Shown: piece after piece, positions 1 to 7,449 of the stretch
Layout of the letters: each line of letters begins with the position of its first letter
Numbering within the stretch: position 1 is the first letter of the stretch
DNA from: a bacterium
Lineage (GTDB): Bacteria; Verrucomicrobiota; Kiritimatiellia; RFP12; UBA1067
Direction: 5' to 3'
Assembly (NCBI GenBank): GCA_025360845.1
Contig: JANYBJ010000318.1
Coordinates: 1-33,298 of the forward strand
Length of the DNA: 33,298 nt
Notes under the pieces: generated by a model
Seen by the model: the letters and a program-made list of their open reading frames with translations, nothing else
Database searches by the model: none
Told to the model about the DNA's origin: nothing
Made by a program: the position numbers and the translations under genes

Positions 1-818
1 GCATCCGCACCTCGCATCCGGACGCGCTGATCACCCGCTGGCTCGAACGCTTCGGCGAAGCTGAAACGCTCGCGCTCTGCGAGTGGAACAACACGCCTGC
101 CGAAACGTTTCTCGCCTATCCGCCCGGCGCGCCCGCTCCGTTCGTTCCGCTGCCCCGCGGCACGCGCGTGGAGGAGGCCCCCGGTTACGCCGACGGGGCC
201 TTCATCGTGCAGGACCCCGCCACCGCAATCTGCATCGACCTGCTCGCTGTGAAGCCCGGTCTCAACGTGCTCGACGCCTGCGCCGCGCCCGGCGGCAAGA
301 CCGTCCAGATCGCGTGGCGCATGGGGCCGCCCGCTTCGGACGGCCATCGGCTGGTGGCGCTCGACCTTTACGAAGACCGGCTGGAGACCGTCCGCGCCAA
401 CCTCGCACGCACGCGGCAGACGTGGGTCACGGTGCAGCAAGGCGACCTCGCGGAGAACCCTGCCGCCGCGCTGGCGCCGTTCGGCCTTTTCGACCGCATC
501 CTGCTCGACGCGCCCTGCTCGAACAGCGGCGTCTTGCGCCGCCGGCCGGACGCCCGCTGGCGCTGGACCGCCAAGCGCATGAAAAAGCTGGCCGCCACGC
601 AGGCGGTCATGCTGGAGAACGCCCTCGCGCTGCTCGCGCCCGGCGGACGGCTCGTCTATTCGACCTGCAGCCTGGAGCAGGAAGAGAACCGTCAGCAGAT
701 CACCGCCCTGCGCAAGGCCCATCCCGAGCTGGCGTGCGTGGCGGTGGAGGAGCGCCTCCCCATGCGCTCGCAGACCGACGGCGCCTTCGCCTGCGCGTTC
801 GAGCGTCAGGCGACCTAA
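1..818 (+). CDS. rsmB: 16S rRNA (cytosine-C5) methyltransferase RsmB, 5'-truncated by the window edge
   Basis: The reading frame (first full codon at base 3) is open from the window edge to TAA at 816-818, so the N-terminal NusB-like RNA-binding part lies outside. What remains is the SAM-dependent m5C methyltransferase domain. It starts with the linker typical of RsmB (a TSHPDALITRWLERFGE-like stretch, then an ANN-like NNTP). SAM motif I follows (DACAAPGGKT), then motif IV with its cysteine (DAPCSNSGV) and motif VI with the presumed nucleophile (YSTCSLEQEEN). The family methylates C967-type positions of 16S rRNA in the cytosol, using the two motif IV/VI cysteines for release and attack. The nearest internal GTG (168) is not a believable start because conserved sequence continues upstream of it. 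RsmF/NOP2-type paralogues are the alternative, but the linker favours RsmB. The stop overlaps the stop of the convergent malic enzyme gene. Confidence 0.88.
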   Translation, partial: IRTSHPDALITRWLERFGEAETLALCEWNNTPAETFLAYPPGAPAPFVPLPRGTRVEEAPGYADGAFIVQDPATAICIDLLAVKPGLNVLDACAAPGGKTVQIAWRMGPPASDGHRLVALDLYEDRLETVRANLARTRQTWVTVQQGDLAENPAAALAPFGLFDRILLDAPCSNSGVLRRRPDARWRWTAKRMKKLAATQAVMLENALALLAPGGRLVYSTCSLEQEENRQQITALRKAHPELACVAVEERLPMRSQTDGAFACAFERQAT

Positions 819-2119
819 CAGCAACGTGCCGCGTTGCGCGCGACCAGGCTGGCCTTCAAGGCCGCAAGGTCCGCGGCGGGAGCCGCGCCGGACTCCACCG
901 CCGCCTTCGCCACCGCATAGGAGATCTCGACGAAGAGCCGCCGGTCGAAGGGCTTCGGGATGATGTACCCGTTGCCGAAAGCCAGCTTCTCCTGCGGATA
1001 CAGCGCCTGAACCTCCGCAGGAACCGGCTCGCGCGCCAACGCCGCCAAGGCTTCGGACGCGGCCACCTTCATCGCGGTGTTGATCGTGCGGGCATGCACG
1101 TCGAGAGCGCCGCGGAACAGGAAGGGAAAGCCGAGCACATTGTTGACCTGATTGGGGTAGTCCGAACGGCCCGTGGCCATCACGTAAGGCCTCGACCCCA
1201 TGACCTCAGCCACAATGTCCGGCCGGATCTCGGGGTCGGGGTTGGACATCGCGAAGATGGCCGGGTAATCCCCCATGCCGCGCACGTCGTCGGCCGTCAC
1301 GCAGTCGGCCGCCGACACGCCGACGAAGACGTGCGCGCCCTTCAAAGCCTCTTGCAGCGTGCGCGCCGCCGTCGCCGAAGCGTGACGCCGCTTGTGGTCG
1401 GTCAGGTCGGTCCGTCCGGTGTGGATCACGCCCTTGGTGTCGCACATGATCAGGTCCTGCACGCCCGCCGCCTTGCACATATCGGCGATGCGGATGCCCG
1501 CCGCGCCCGCGCCGTTCATGACCACGCGGATCTCGTCCAGCGGGCGGCCGCACAGGCGGGAGTAGTTCATCAGGCCCGCCAGCGTGATCACGGCCGTGCC
1601 CCACTGGTCATCGTGGAACACCGGGATGTCCAGCAGGGCGTCCAGCTTGTCCTCGATTTCGAAGCAGGCCGGGGCCGCGATGTCTTCGAGGTTGATGCCG
1701 CCGTACATCGGCGCGAGCGCCAGCACGACATCGATCACCCGCTGCGGATCGGTCTTGCCGGTGTTCTCGCCGCCCTTGCGGCAGTGGTTCACCGGGACCG
1801 GCCAGGCGTCCACGTCGCCGAAGGCCTTGAAGAGAACCGCCTTGCCTTCCATCACCGGGATGCTCGCGGCCGCGCCGAGATCGCCGAGCCCGAGGATGGC
1901 CGTGCCGTCCGACACCACGGCCACGAGGCTGCGCTTCGCGGTATAGTCGAACACCGTCTCCGGCTTCGCGGCGATCTCCTTCACCGCGTGCGCCACGCCC
2001 GGCGTGTATGCCAAACAAAGATCGTTCTGGGTTTTCAGCGGCTTCACCAGACGGACACCGATCTTGCCGCCTTTATGGAACTCCAAAACGGTTTCACGAT
2101 TCACGGGAACGTTTGCCAT
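815..2119 (-). CDS. Malic enzyme (oxaloacetate-decarboxylating malate dehydrogenase), short form
   Basis: The enzyme oxidatively decarboxylates malate to pyruvate, producing NADH or NADPH. The cofactor cannot be told from sequence by eye. The 434-residue length fits the short bacterial form without a phosphotransacetylase tail. Visible signatures are the N-terminal catalytic tyrosine context (LAYTPGV, Tyr38), a motif with the presumed catalytic lysine (MEGKAVLFK, Lys93), the metal-binding [10 protein letters not shown] segment and a Rossmann motif ([10 protein letters not shown]). Most bacterial homologues have His rather than Trp after DDQ, so DDQWGTA is a variant. I chose ATG at 2119 because AAGG lies nine bases upstream. 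An in-frame ATG at 2128 touches that same ribosome-binding site. The TAG stop shares bases 815-818 with the end of rsmB, and no terminator lies between them. Confidence 0.9.
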   Translation of the reverse strand: MANVPVNRETVLEFHKGGKIGVRLVKPLKTQNDLCLAYTPGVAHAVKEIAAKPETVFDYTAKRSLVAVVSDGTAILGLGDLGAAASIPVMEGKAVLFKAFGDVDAWPVPVNHCRKGGENTGKTDPQRVIDVVLALAPMYGGINLEDIAAPACFEIEDKLDALLDIPVFHDDQWGTAVITLAGLMNYSRLCGRPLDEIRVVMNGAGAAGIRIADMCKAAGVQDLIMCDTKGVIHTGRTDLTDHKRRHASATAARTLQEALKGAHVFVGVSAADCVTADDVRGMGDYPAIFAMSNPDPEIRPDIVAEVMGSRPYVMATGRSDYPNQVNNVLGFPFLFRGALDVHARTINTAMKVAASEALAALAREPVPAEVQALYPQEKLAFGNGYIIPKPFDRRLFVEISYAVAKAAVESGAAPAADLAALKASLVARNAARCC

Positions 2120-2151
2120 GACCAACATCCTTTCACTGGACGAAAACAGGG

Positions 2152-2197
2152 TGACGCGTCAAATTTGCGCGGAATTTTAGTCTTACCTTGACGTCAA
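2152..2197. promoter_or_regulatory. Paired palindromes in the divergent intergenic region
   Basis: Two perfect 10-base palindromes, TGACGCGTCA (2152-2161) and TTGACGTCAA (2188-2197), share the half-site TGACG. Their centres are 36 bases apart. They lie between the malic enzyme start (2119, minus) and the small plus-strand gene (2305), in the only stretch where both promoters could sit. This looks like an operator for a dimeric repressor or activator. No regulator gene is adjacent and I cannot name the protein. Confidence 0.35.
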
Positions 2198-2304
2198 CGC
2201 CAGTAAAATCGTAATCGTAAGTTCTTTCTTCCCATGACTCTGATGTAGGCATACACTAAGAAAAGTAACGGTTCGTAGTGTTCGAGCCGGAAGGAGGATC
2301 GAGG

Positions 2305-2517
2305 ATGACCGCGAAGAAAGAAGACAAAAGGCCTGCCACAAAGCCGCTGAAAAAGGGACCTGACTTTAGAAAATGCCGGGGGGCAATACGAGACGTGTTG
2401 ACGGCGCAAATCGATTCTGCAAAAAAACAAGGCGACGAATACACCGAAAAAACCTTTTCTAAAGTGCTCAAAAAACTGGAAAAGAAATGGCAGAAGGAAG
2501 ACGAAAAGCAGGCCTGA
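2305..2517 (+). CDS. Small lysine-rich hypothetical protein (70 aa)
   Basis: The product is not recognised. It is very basic and hydrophilic, with about a quarter lysine, no signal peptide and no membrane segment. The C-terminal half (TFSKVLKKLEKKWQKEDEKQ) should form an amphipathic helix. The composition would suit a nucleic-acid or ribosome-associated protein, but that is inference. I chose ATG at 2305 because a near-perfect AAGGAGG lies seven bases upstream. An in-frame ATG at 2278 lacks such a site. A hairpin followed by TTT starts eight bases after the stop, so the gene is probably its own transcript. It is divergent from the malic enzyme gene. Confidence 0.6.
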   Translation: MTAKKEDKRPATKPLKKGPDFRKCRGAIRDVLTAQIDSAKKQGDEYTEKTFSKVLKKLEKKWQKEDEKQA

Positions 2518-2885
2518 TCATTCTAGGCGGGGGAATCCTCCCCGCCTTTGAAGCGCCTTGTGGAGCTTGCCAATAAAACCCGGGGCCGGGAGGTCCCGAC
2601 CCCGGGTGCTGTATGAGATGAGACGGCCATTGTTTCGAAGCGAGCAAATCAATTTGTTCCACAGCGCTTGCTGTGGCGAGAGCAATGTTACGTTGCGAGG
2701 TGTCCACGCCGGAGATCTTCGCATCGCATCAATACGATTTTACGAGCAGGGGGTTACGGGTCTGTTAGGTATTGATTGAAAAGCCACGTCGCTCACGCCT
2801 GACCGAATAACTTGCAGGACAGAAACAAGCGCCTCACAAAGAGTTGTTAATTTAAGAGGCAAAAGCAGCAAAAGGAGAGTTTCAC
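2518..2885. other. Gene-free spacer with a strong second hairpin (2579-2606)
   Basis: No credible coding sequence was found here. Besides the terminator-like hairpin at its start, the spacer holds a second GC hairpin. Its outer arms are CCCGGGG (2579-2585) and CCCCGGG (2600-2606), with an inner GGGA/TCCC pair. No T tract follows, so it is better read as a structured repeat or RNA element than a terminator. From about 2620 to 2870 the DNA is AT-richer and probably carries the promoter of the gene starting at 2886. No clear -35/-10 pair is visible. Confidence 0.45.
2525..2549 (+). terminator. Probable intrinsic terminator after the small lysine-rich gene
   Basis: Arms AGGCGGGG (2525-2532) and CCCCGCCT (2540-2547) enclose a 7-base loop, and the structure is followed by TT. 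The stem is strong and begins eight bases after the stop codon. The T tract is short, so termination may be incomplete. Confidence 0.5.
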
Positions 2886-3254
2886 ATGTTGTCTGGAAAA
2901 GTCGTACGCATCCGGTGGGTCAAATATTACCCCACCGCGCATAATCACGTGGCGGTAGGCGATGTGATACATGAAACCCCGCATTATCTCACCCTGCTCT
3001 GCAAGACGTATCACTTCGGGCACGGAGTTGGAACCAAGAAGGCGTGTCTCGTTCCAAACCGCAATGTCGGCGGCATTGTGGAGGGAGAGAAGGCTGTGCG
3101 GACTATACCTTGGTGCCAGATTGAAGTGATCAACGAGCTTCCTGCTGAAACCGATTGGGACGTGAGGGCGTGGGTCGAAGAGTCCGGCTTGTGCGTGCTG
3201 GAGAATGTGCACAAGACGGTCATCACGAGGGCCATCAACGTGCGGCCCGAATGA
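2886..3254 (+). CDS. Hypothetical cytosolic protein (122 aa)
   Basis: I do not recognise the family. The start is well supported by AAGGAGAG (about 2871-2878) upstream of the ATG. There is no signal peptide or membrane segment. The first half is rich in beta-forming residues (SGKVVRIRWVKYY, NHVAVGDVIHETPHYLTLLCKTYHF), as in a small barrel of SH3 or Sm type. A short acidic helix follows (WDVRAWVEESG). There are three cysteines with no metal-binding spacing. The next gene begins about 100 bases downstream on the same strand, but nothing ties their functions. Confidence 0.55.
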   Translation: MLSGKVVRIRWVKYYPTAHNHVAVGDVIHETPHYLTLLCKTYHFGHGVGTKKACLVPNRNVGGIVEGEKAVRTIPWCQIEVINELPAETDWDVRAWVEESGLCVLENVHKTVITRAINVRPE

Positions 3255-3356
3255 GAGAGGAACAACTCTCTTCTGAGTGCTTTGCGATAGCCGCTTAGAG
3301 ATGGGGAATCGGCCGCTCTCATTAAATCCTCACCCTGAGACGATAACCTTTCGCGC

Positions 3357-3974
3357 ATGTGCAAAGTGTGCCAAGTGTTGGTGTGCGCTTTCCTTGCGAT
3401 TGCGAGAGGCGCAGAGGTGCCTCGGCAGACTGTGGCCGATGCGGATGAGGCGCGGCTGTTAAAAAACAATACGCTGCGGATTCCGGTCGCAGGGTGTATC
3501 ACGGGGTCTTTCACGCGGGCAGGAGCGATCCTGCAGTCGTCGAATCTTCTGGAGAAAGTCCAACAGGCGTATGCCACCCAACTGCCCAAGGGGACAAAAC
3601 CGGAGTTCGAGGTTAAATCGGCAGGCGCAGGCCGCTACTACTACGTTAACAAATACGACGAGCGCTGCGATATTCGCGAGCTGTGGCGTGCGACTGACAC
3701 GAACACGTGGTTCCGGTGCGCCTTTTATGTTTCGGGCGAAAGAAACTTCGGCCCCTTTGAATCACTGATATACATGACCGTGCAACGCGATGAGAAGTCC
3801 GCGTCGGACGTGCTGAATTATACTACGGACGTGCATGTGTGGCCGCATGGTGCAATTGTGCGGGTTATCCTGCGCTACATGCCTGGCGTTGAACTCTATT
3901 TCCGAAAGAAAACGGCGGACATGAAGGTCATCATCACCAACGTGTTTCTCAACTTGGTCACAACGCAAAGCTGA
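3357..3974 (+). CDS. Hypothetical secreted protein (205 aa)
   Basis: The N-terminus (MCKVCQVLVCAFLAIARGAEV) reads as a Sec signal peptide with cleavage near residue 18-19, so the product is probably periplasmic or exported. The mature part is mixed alpha/beta, with aromatic clusters (GRYYYVNKYDERCD, TNTWFRCAFYVSG) and a C-terminal hydrophobic strand-rich end (VIITNVFLNLV). No catalytic motif or known domain was identified. The ribosome-binding site is weak, so the start is less certain than for the neighbours. It could be the second gene of a transcript with the gene at 2886. Confidence 0.5.
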   Translation: MCKVCQVLVCAFLAIARGAEVPRQTVADADEARLLKNNTLRIPVAGCITGSFTRAGAILQSSNLLEKVQQAYATQLPKGTKPEFEVKSAGAGRYYYVNKYDERCDIRELWRATDTNTWFRCAFYVSGERNFGPFESLIYMTVQRDEKSASDVLNYTTDVHVWPHGAIVRVILRYMPGVELYFRKKTADMKVIITNVFLNLVTTQS

Positions 3975-4025
3975 CAGGGCTCATTGAAAATTGCCAGAAA
4001 AACTCATCTGTTCTTTACAAAGCGC

Positions 4026-4039
4026 GGTTATACATAACC
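4026..4039. promoter_or_regulatory. Inverted repeat upstream of the HPr-like gene
   Basis: GGTTAT and ATAACC are separated by two bases and centred about 47 bases before the start codon at 4080. This is the right place and size for an operator in the promoter of the HPr-like gene. No regulator can be assigned. Confidence 0.3.
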
Positions 4040-4079
4040 AACGAGCCCGATAAAATCTGCTTAGCCTATTGGAGAAAAC

Positions 4080-4358
4080 ATGAAAATCAAAACTGTCACC
4101 GTTCAGTGTGAAGAGGGGTTGCACCTGCGCATCGCCATGCTGGTGGCCAAAACAGTCGCGCAGTGGGGCGGAGCCGTGCATATCCTTTGCAAGGAGGGCA
4201 CGGGCCGTGTCCGGCGTGTGAACGCCTGTTCCGTGATGGAACTGTTGTTACTCGGCGCGGCGGCGGGCACGCTGCTGAAGATCATCGCCGAAGGTCCCAG
4301 TGAAGTGAGTGTGCTGCGGGATCTGGCCGTATTGCTCGAGACAGGCGTCCCCGTCTGA
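4080..4358 (+). CDS. HPr-family phosphocarrier protein (92 aa)
   Basis: HPr-type proteins pass phosphate from PEP-charged enzyme I to sugar permeases or to regulatory targets. Length and motif order fit. The active-site histidine is in place (EEGLHLRIA, His15), with Arg17 two residues on. A second conserved site aligns with the regulatory serine (NACSVMELLLLG, Ser51), about five residues later than in classical HPr. The active-site loop has Leu16 and Ile18 where most HPr have Ala16 and Pro18. That and the insertion suggest a regulatory HPr-like (Crh/NPr-like) role rather than bulk sugar transport. No enzyme I, HPr kinase or permease gene is in the window. GGAG lies just upstream of ATG. The frame stays open for 27 codons past the TGA to a TAG at 4442, probably by chance. 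Confidence 0.82.
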   Translation: MKIKTVTVQCEEGLHLRIAMLVAKTVAQWGGAVHILCKEGTGRVRRVNACSVMELLLLGAAAGTLLKIIAEGPSEVSVLRDLAVLLETGVPV

Positions 4359-4652
4359 TACGGGCGGAGGACGCTCCGGCAGGCGGGCGATGCCGACGAG
4401 CTTTTTGTCGCCTGCGGCGGACGGCGGTTTCGCCTCAAATAGCTAAGTCCGCCCTGCCCGCATCCGCTTTGCTTTTAGCGGGCTTTGGTCGGCGGTCGGT
4501 TGATATATGGTCTGGTCGAACAGGGCCTTTGTCTTAAAGGAATGTCCAATGTCGAAGGCTTCACAATAAAACCGCAATGGCGAAATACGGCTTCAGCGAC
4601 GAGAGGCGTTTATATCGTTTCACTCCAGTGCTTGAACGTGTCCGACATAACC

Positions 4653-4685
4653 AAAAAGGGGCAGTCCGCTTTCGCAGACTGCCCC
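4653..4685 (-). terminator. Intrinsic terminator-like hairpin (minus strand)
   Basis: Read on the minus strand, a perfect 9-base stem, GGGGCAGTC (plus 4658-4666) with GACTGCCCC (plus 4677-4685), is followed by TTTTT (plus 4653-4657). A run of six A lies on the other side, so it may act in both directions. The nearest minus-strand genes end at 5102 (weak) and 5380, which is far for a dedicated terminator. Confidence 0.55.
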
Positions 4686-4911
4686 CCCCGAAAAAACGAC
4701 CGGCAGACACGCCACCCGGCGCACCTTGAAGAACGTTGGAAAAGGACGTGAAAATCCATTCTTCGGCCGGCCTAAATCGTTTTCAACACCGCATATTATC
4801 CACACTCATGTCAGGCGACCATGTCGATTCCATAAGATTTCTGTAAGAATGCCGCCGATAAAACCTTTAACCCGTCTGACTCGAACGATTGTTCTCCTCT
4901 ATAACTTTAAC

Positions 4912-4965
4912 GGTAGGGACGCCTCCCCGAGGCGTCCGCGGCGGTTTCGGGGAAACCGCCCTACC
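4912..4965. repeat. REP-like element folding as a three-way junction
   Basis: A closing stem GGTAG/CTACC (4912-4916, 4961-4965) encloses two perfect hairpins. The first is GGACGCCTC/GAGGCGTCC (4917-4925, 4929-4937) with a 3-base loop. The second is GGCGGTTT/AAACCGCC (4940-4947, 4953-4960) with a 5-base loop. Nested design and an intergenic position are typical of REP-type palindromic elements. A fragment resembling the second hairpin (GGCGGTTTCGCC) occurs near 4424-4435. Confidence 0.5.
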
Positions 4966-5101
4966 CGAGTTACCCGTAACGTTTATTCCCGCTCCGCGGG
5001 CGGCGTGCTTGTCGATAACTTCAAACAGATACGATCAAGATTAAGAGGGATGCGAATGTTCGTAATCGTAACCTTAACCGTTCAAAACGTTACCCACGCG
5101 C

Positions 5102-5326
5102 CTACCTTCTGGGCGGCGGGATATAGTGTGAGGGCCTTTTCGGCGGGGGTTTTGGCAGAACCGGACGTTCCTCGTCAACGTCCTTCCACGCGTTCACCCC
5201 TTCTGTTGAAGGTTCCCCGTTAGGGGCACCCTTCCTCGACAGCCGTTGCCTCAGTTTCTGCAAGATCTTCATAGCCCGTAATCCCGAATCCTTTTTTGAA
5301 TCGGTTTCATGATGCGCGAGCATCAT
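5102..5326 (-). CDS. Possible small basic proline-rich protein (74 aa)
   Basis: The product is not recognised and may not be expressed. The translation is charged and low in complexity, with a central basic helix (MKILQKLRQRLSRK), an acidic stretch (KDVDEERP) and a proline-rich tail (PKPPPKRP, then IPPPRR). There is no good ribosome-binding site. Two adjacent ATGs start it, and a third ATG (about 5272) before MKILQKL is also possible. The end lies 417 bases upstream of the minus-strand hairpin at 4653-4685. Codon choice is unremarkable. A chance open frame is the main alternative. Confidence 0.25.
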   Translation of the reverse strand: MMLAHHETDSKKDSGLRAMKILQKLRQRLSRKGAPNGEPSTEGVNAWKDVDEERPVLPKPPPKRPSHYIPPPRR

Positions 5327-5379
5327 TCCGGGCGTGTTTGGGAGATGTGAGTTATCTGTATTTTGAGAATTGCCGCGCT

Positions 5380-6783
5380 TCAGTTCCGTGCCCGCGCGGC
5401 CCGCTCCACTTGCTCGACATACCGCTGAACGTCATCGCGCGGCTTGAGTTCCAGCGCGCGTTTGAGCAGCGGCAACGCCTCTTGGAACTTGCCGCCCTTG
5501 ACCAGAATCTGGCCGTGGCGCAGTTTCGCCTCGGCCTCGTATTTTTCGAGCCCGGCGGCGCGTTCGCACAGGAAGCAGGCTTTGTCCGGAGCCCCGTTGG
5601 CCGCGTAGTGCTGGGCCAGCAGAATCAGCGCTTCGCCGTCCAGCGGGTCGAGCGCCACAATGTCTTCCAGCAGCTTGGCCTGCTCCGCGCCGGCCTGGCC
5701 CGAGGCCGCGGCAATGCGCGCCTCGAGTTTGAGCACGCGCTTCTTCTCCGCTGTGCCCAGCTTCGTGCCGCACACCTCTTTCACGCGGGCCAAGAGACCT
5801 CCGGCTTCGGCGTAGGCGCTCCGGGCCACCAGCACCTCGGCGTTGCGCAGGGCTACCGCCGGATCGGCGCTCGCGCCCTCTTTGGCCAGCGCGCGCTGGT
5901 AGGCGGAGACCGCCATTTCAGGCACGTTCTCGTTGACGTAGATGTCGCCGAGCGTGTTCAGGCACGCCACGCTGGCCAAACCCGCCCGGTCGAGCAGTTC
6001 GTAATTCTCGGCCGCCTTGAGCGGCTGCTTGAGACTCAGCCAGGCGTTGGCCTGGAGCAGCCAGAGGTCGGCACGCGCCGGTTCCCGCCGGATCATGTCG
6101 CCGCACAGCGCCGCCGCCTCCTCGAACTTCCGCTCCTTGAACAGACAGCGCGCCAGCCCGCTTTTCCAGTCGGTCGATTCCGGCTGAAGCATCATCGCCT
6201 GACGGTAGGCGCTCTCGGCGGCCACGAACTGTTCGGTCATGACATAGGAGTGGGCCAGCAGGCCGAAGGTCAGCCCGTCGGCCGCGCCGAGGTCGATGGC
6301 GCGCGTCAGCGGCCCGATGGCCCGGTCGAACGCGTTGCTGCGGACGTAGACCAGCCCCAGATTCTTCTGAGCGCGGAGGAAGGAGGGAAGTTTATCAACG
6401 GCTTTATCGTACCATTCGGCCGCCGCGCCGAGGTTGTCCTGCTGGAAATAGATGCTGCCGATCGTGAAGTCGTACAAGGCGGAGGAGCGTGACACCCCTT
6501 TCTTGTCGACCGCTTTCGCGACGCTCTTTTCCAACAGGGCGAGAGCCTTGTCGGCGCCAACCGGAGTGACCATCAGCTTGGCGACCTGCTCGAACTCCAG
6601 CCGCTCTTCGGGAGTCACCCGCGGCTCGATTTCCGACCGCACGCCATAGGTTCCAAGAAACTGCCTCAGGAATTCAGGATCGCTCCACAGCGCCAACTCC
6701 ACCGTCTCGTTCGTCTCAGCGCGTGCGCCTGCGGCCACCAAGGCCAGAAGCGCCAGCACGCACAGTGTTTTTCCGTCTCGCAT
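5380..6783 (-). CDS. Periplasmic TPR protein of the TonB operon
   Basis: A Sec signal peptide (MRDGKTLCVLALLALVAAGARA, cleavage after about residue 23) is followed by about a dozen 34-residue helical pairs of tetratricopeptide type. Examples are SIYFQQDNLGAAAEWYDKAVDKLP, NLGLVYVRSNAFDRAIGPLTRAIDLG and KLRHGQILVKGGKFQEALPLLKRALEL. Such proteins are protein-interaction scaffolds. A TPR protein is the usual last gene of TonB2-type clusters in Vibrio and relatives, where it assists the transducer. I chose ATG at 6783 because AGGTGA sits six bases upstream. A GTG at 6792 would start directly after the tonB stop with no ribosome-binding site. The gene follows tonB by nine bases, so it is almost certainly co-transcribed. 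Confidence 0.82.
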   Translation of the reverse strand: MRDGKTLCVLALLALVAAGARAETNETVELALWSDPEFLRQFLGTYGVRSEIEPRVTPEERLEFEQVAKLMVTPVGADKALALLEKSVAKAVDKKGVSRSSALYDFTIGSIYFQQDNLGAAAEWYDKAVDKLPSFLRAQKNLGLVYVRSNAFDRAIGPLTRAIDLGAADGLTFGLLAHSYVMTEQFVAAESAYRQAMMLQPESTDWKSGLARCLFKERKFEEAAALCGDMIRREPARADLWLLQANAWLSLKQPLKAAENYELLDRAGLASVACLNTLGDIYVNENVPEMAVSAYQRALAKEGASADPAVALRNAEVLVARSAYAEAGGLLARVKEVCGTKLGTAEKKRVLKLEARIAAASGQAGAEQAKLLEDIVALDPLDGEALILLAQHYAANGAPDKACFLCERAAGLEKYEAEAKLRHGQILVKGGKFQEALPLLKRALELKPRDDVQRYVEQVERAARARN

Positions 6784-6792
6784 GATTTTCAC

Positions 6793-7449
6793 CTATTTCT
6801 TGAATGTGATTGGAACCCGCATCCTGAAGACGACCGGCTCGCCGTTGCGCTTGCCCGGCTCGAAGCGCCAGCGCTTGACCGCCTGCAGCGCCGCCGCCTC
6901 GAAAGCCGGATTCGTGGACTTCTGCACGATGGGGCTGTCCACGCGTCCCGTCCGGTCCACCATGAACAGGACATGCACCGTGCCGTCGAGCTTCTGCTTC
7001 CGCAGCGCGGCCGGGTATTCCGGCGCGGGCTGAAAGACCACCCGGGGCGCCTGGTCCAGGTCCGCCAGCGCGAAAATCTGCTCCGTGGCCGCGTCTGCGG
7101 CGGCCGCCGCATGTCCCGACAGCACGGCCGGCGCCCGGCTCAGGAAATCGCTGCCGCCGCCGTCGCCCAAGCTCGGGTTGAGCGCGAGTTCGAGCTGCGC
7201 CAGATCGAGCGGCGCCGGGGCCTCCTTGAGTTCGGGAGCCTTCTCGGGGACCGGCTGTTTCTCGGTCTCGATCTCTTTGGGCTTCTCCTCCTCCGGCTTG
7301 TCGGGCTTGGCCTCCTCCTCGATGGAAACGTCCAGCAGGGTCTTCTTCCCGGCGCCGTGCTGCGGAAAGAGCAGCAGCCCGCCGAACAGCAGGAAGCCGA
7401 GCAACACCATCACGGCCAGCAGGAAGGATGCTATCTGCATGCCTTTCAT
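6793..7449 (-). CDS. tonB: TonB-family energy transducer (218 aa)
   Basis: The protein carries proton-motive energy from ExbB/ExbD to outer-membrane receptors. There is one N-terminal membrane anchor (residues about 6-28, LLAVMVLLGFLLFGGLLLF). A charged, proline-containing spacer spans the periplasm (about 42-80, rich in E, K and P). The C-terminal TonB domain (about 136-216) includes PAPEYPAALRKQKLDGTVHVLFMVDRTGRV and the AALQAVKRWRFEPGKRNG signature. The anchor lacks the usual N-terminal SxxxH pattern, which also fits the shorter TonB2-type proteins. The start overlaps the exbD stop as ATGA, so translation is probably coupled. Confidence 0.88.
   Translation of the reverse strand: MKGMQIASFLLAVMVLLGFLLFGGLLLFPQHGAGKKTLLDVSIEEEAKPDKPEEEKPKEIETEKQPVPEKAPELKEAPAPLDLAQLELALNPSLGDGGGSDFLSRAPAVLSGHAAAAADAATEQIFALADLDQAPRVVFQPAPEYPAALRKQKLDGTVHVLFMVDRTGRVDSPIVQKSTNPAFEAAALQAVKRWRFEPGKRNGEPVVFRMRVPITFKK

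Larger units (their letters stand above)
4359..5379. other. Gene-poor kilobase with hairpins and repeats
   Basis: I find no well-supported gene in this kilobase. It holds a GC-rich tail after the HPr gene with arms GCAGGCG/CGCCTGC (4379-4385, 4409-4415). It also holds an orphan minus-strand terminator (4653-4685), a three-way-junction repeat (4912-4965) and a TAATCG-type repeat (about 5059-5071). One weak minus-strand small ORF lies at 5102-5326. Base composition shifts repeatedly between AT-rich and GC-rich, as in decayed or repeat-derived DNA. Confidence 0.5.

Noticed and set aside
83-2191. A 702-codon plus-strand open frame
   Set aside because: It runs in the wrong frame through rsmB and antisense through the malic enzyme gene. 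The translation is arginine/alanine-rich low-complexity text, typical of a shadow frame in GC-rich DNA.
4356-4442. Selenocysteine or programmed read-through at the HPr TGA
   Set aside because: The protein is already complete at normal HPr length, and I see no convincing SECIS-like stem directly after the TGA.
4577-4729. 50-codon plus-strand ORF beginning MAKYGFSDERR
   Set aside because: The start of the translation looks protein-like, but it has no ribosome-binding site and contains the perfect terminator hairpin. Chance is more likely.
4485-4751. Plus-strand ORF of 88 codons
   Set aside because: No ribosome-binding site, mixed composition, and it crosses the terminator hairpin at 4653-4685.
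5296-6492. A 398-codon plus-strand open frame
   Set aside because: Antisense to the TPR protein. No ribosome-binding site and arginine/glutamine-rich low-complexity sequence.
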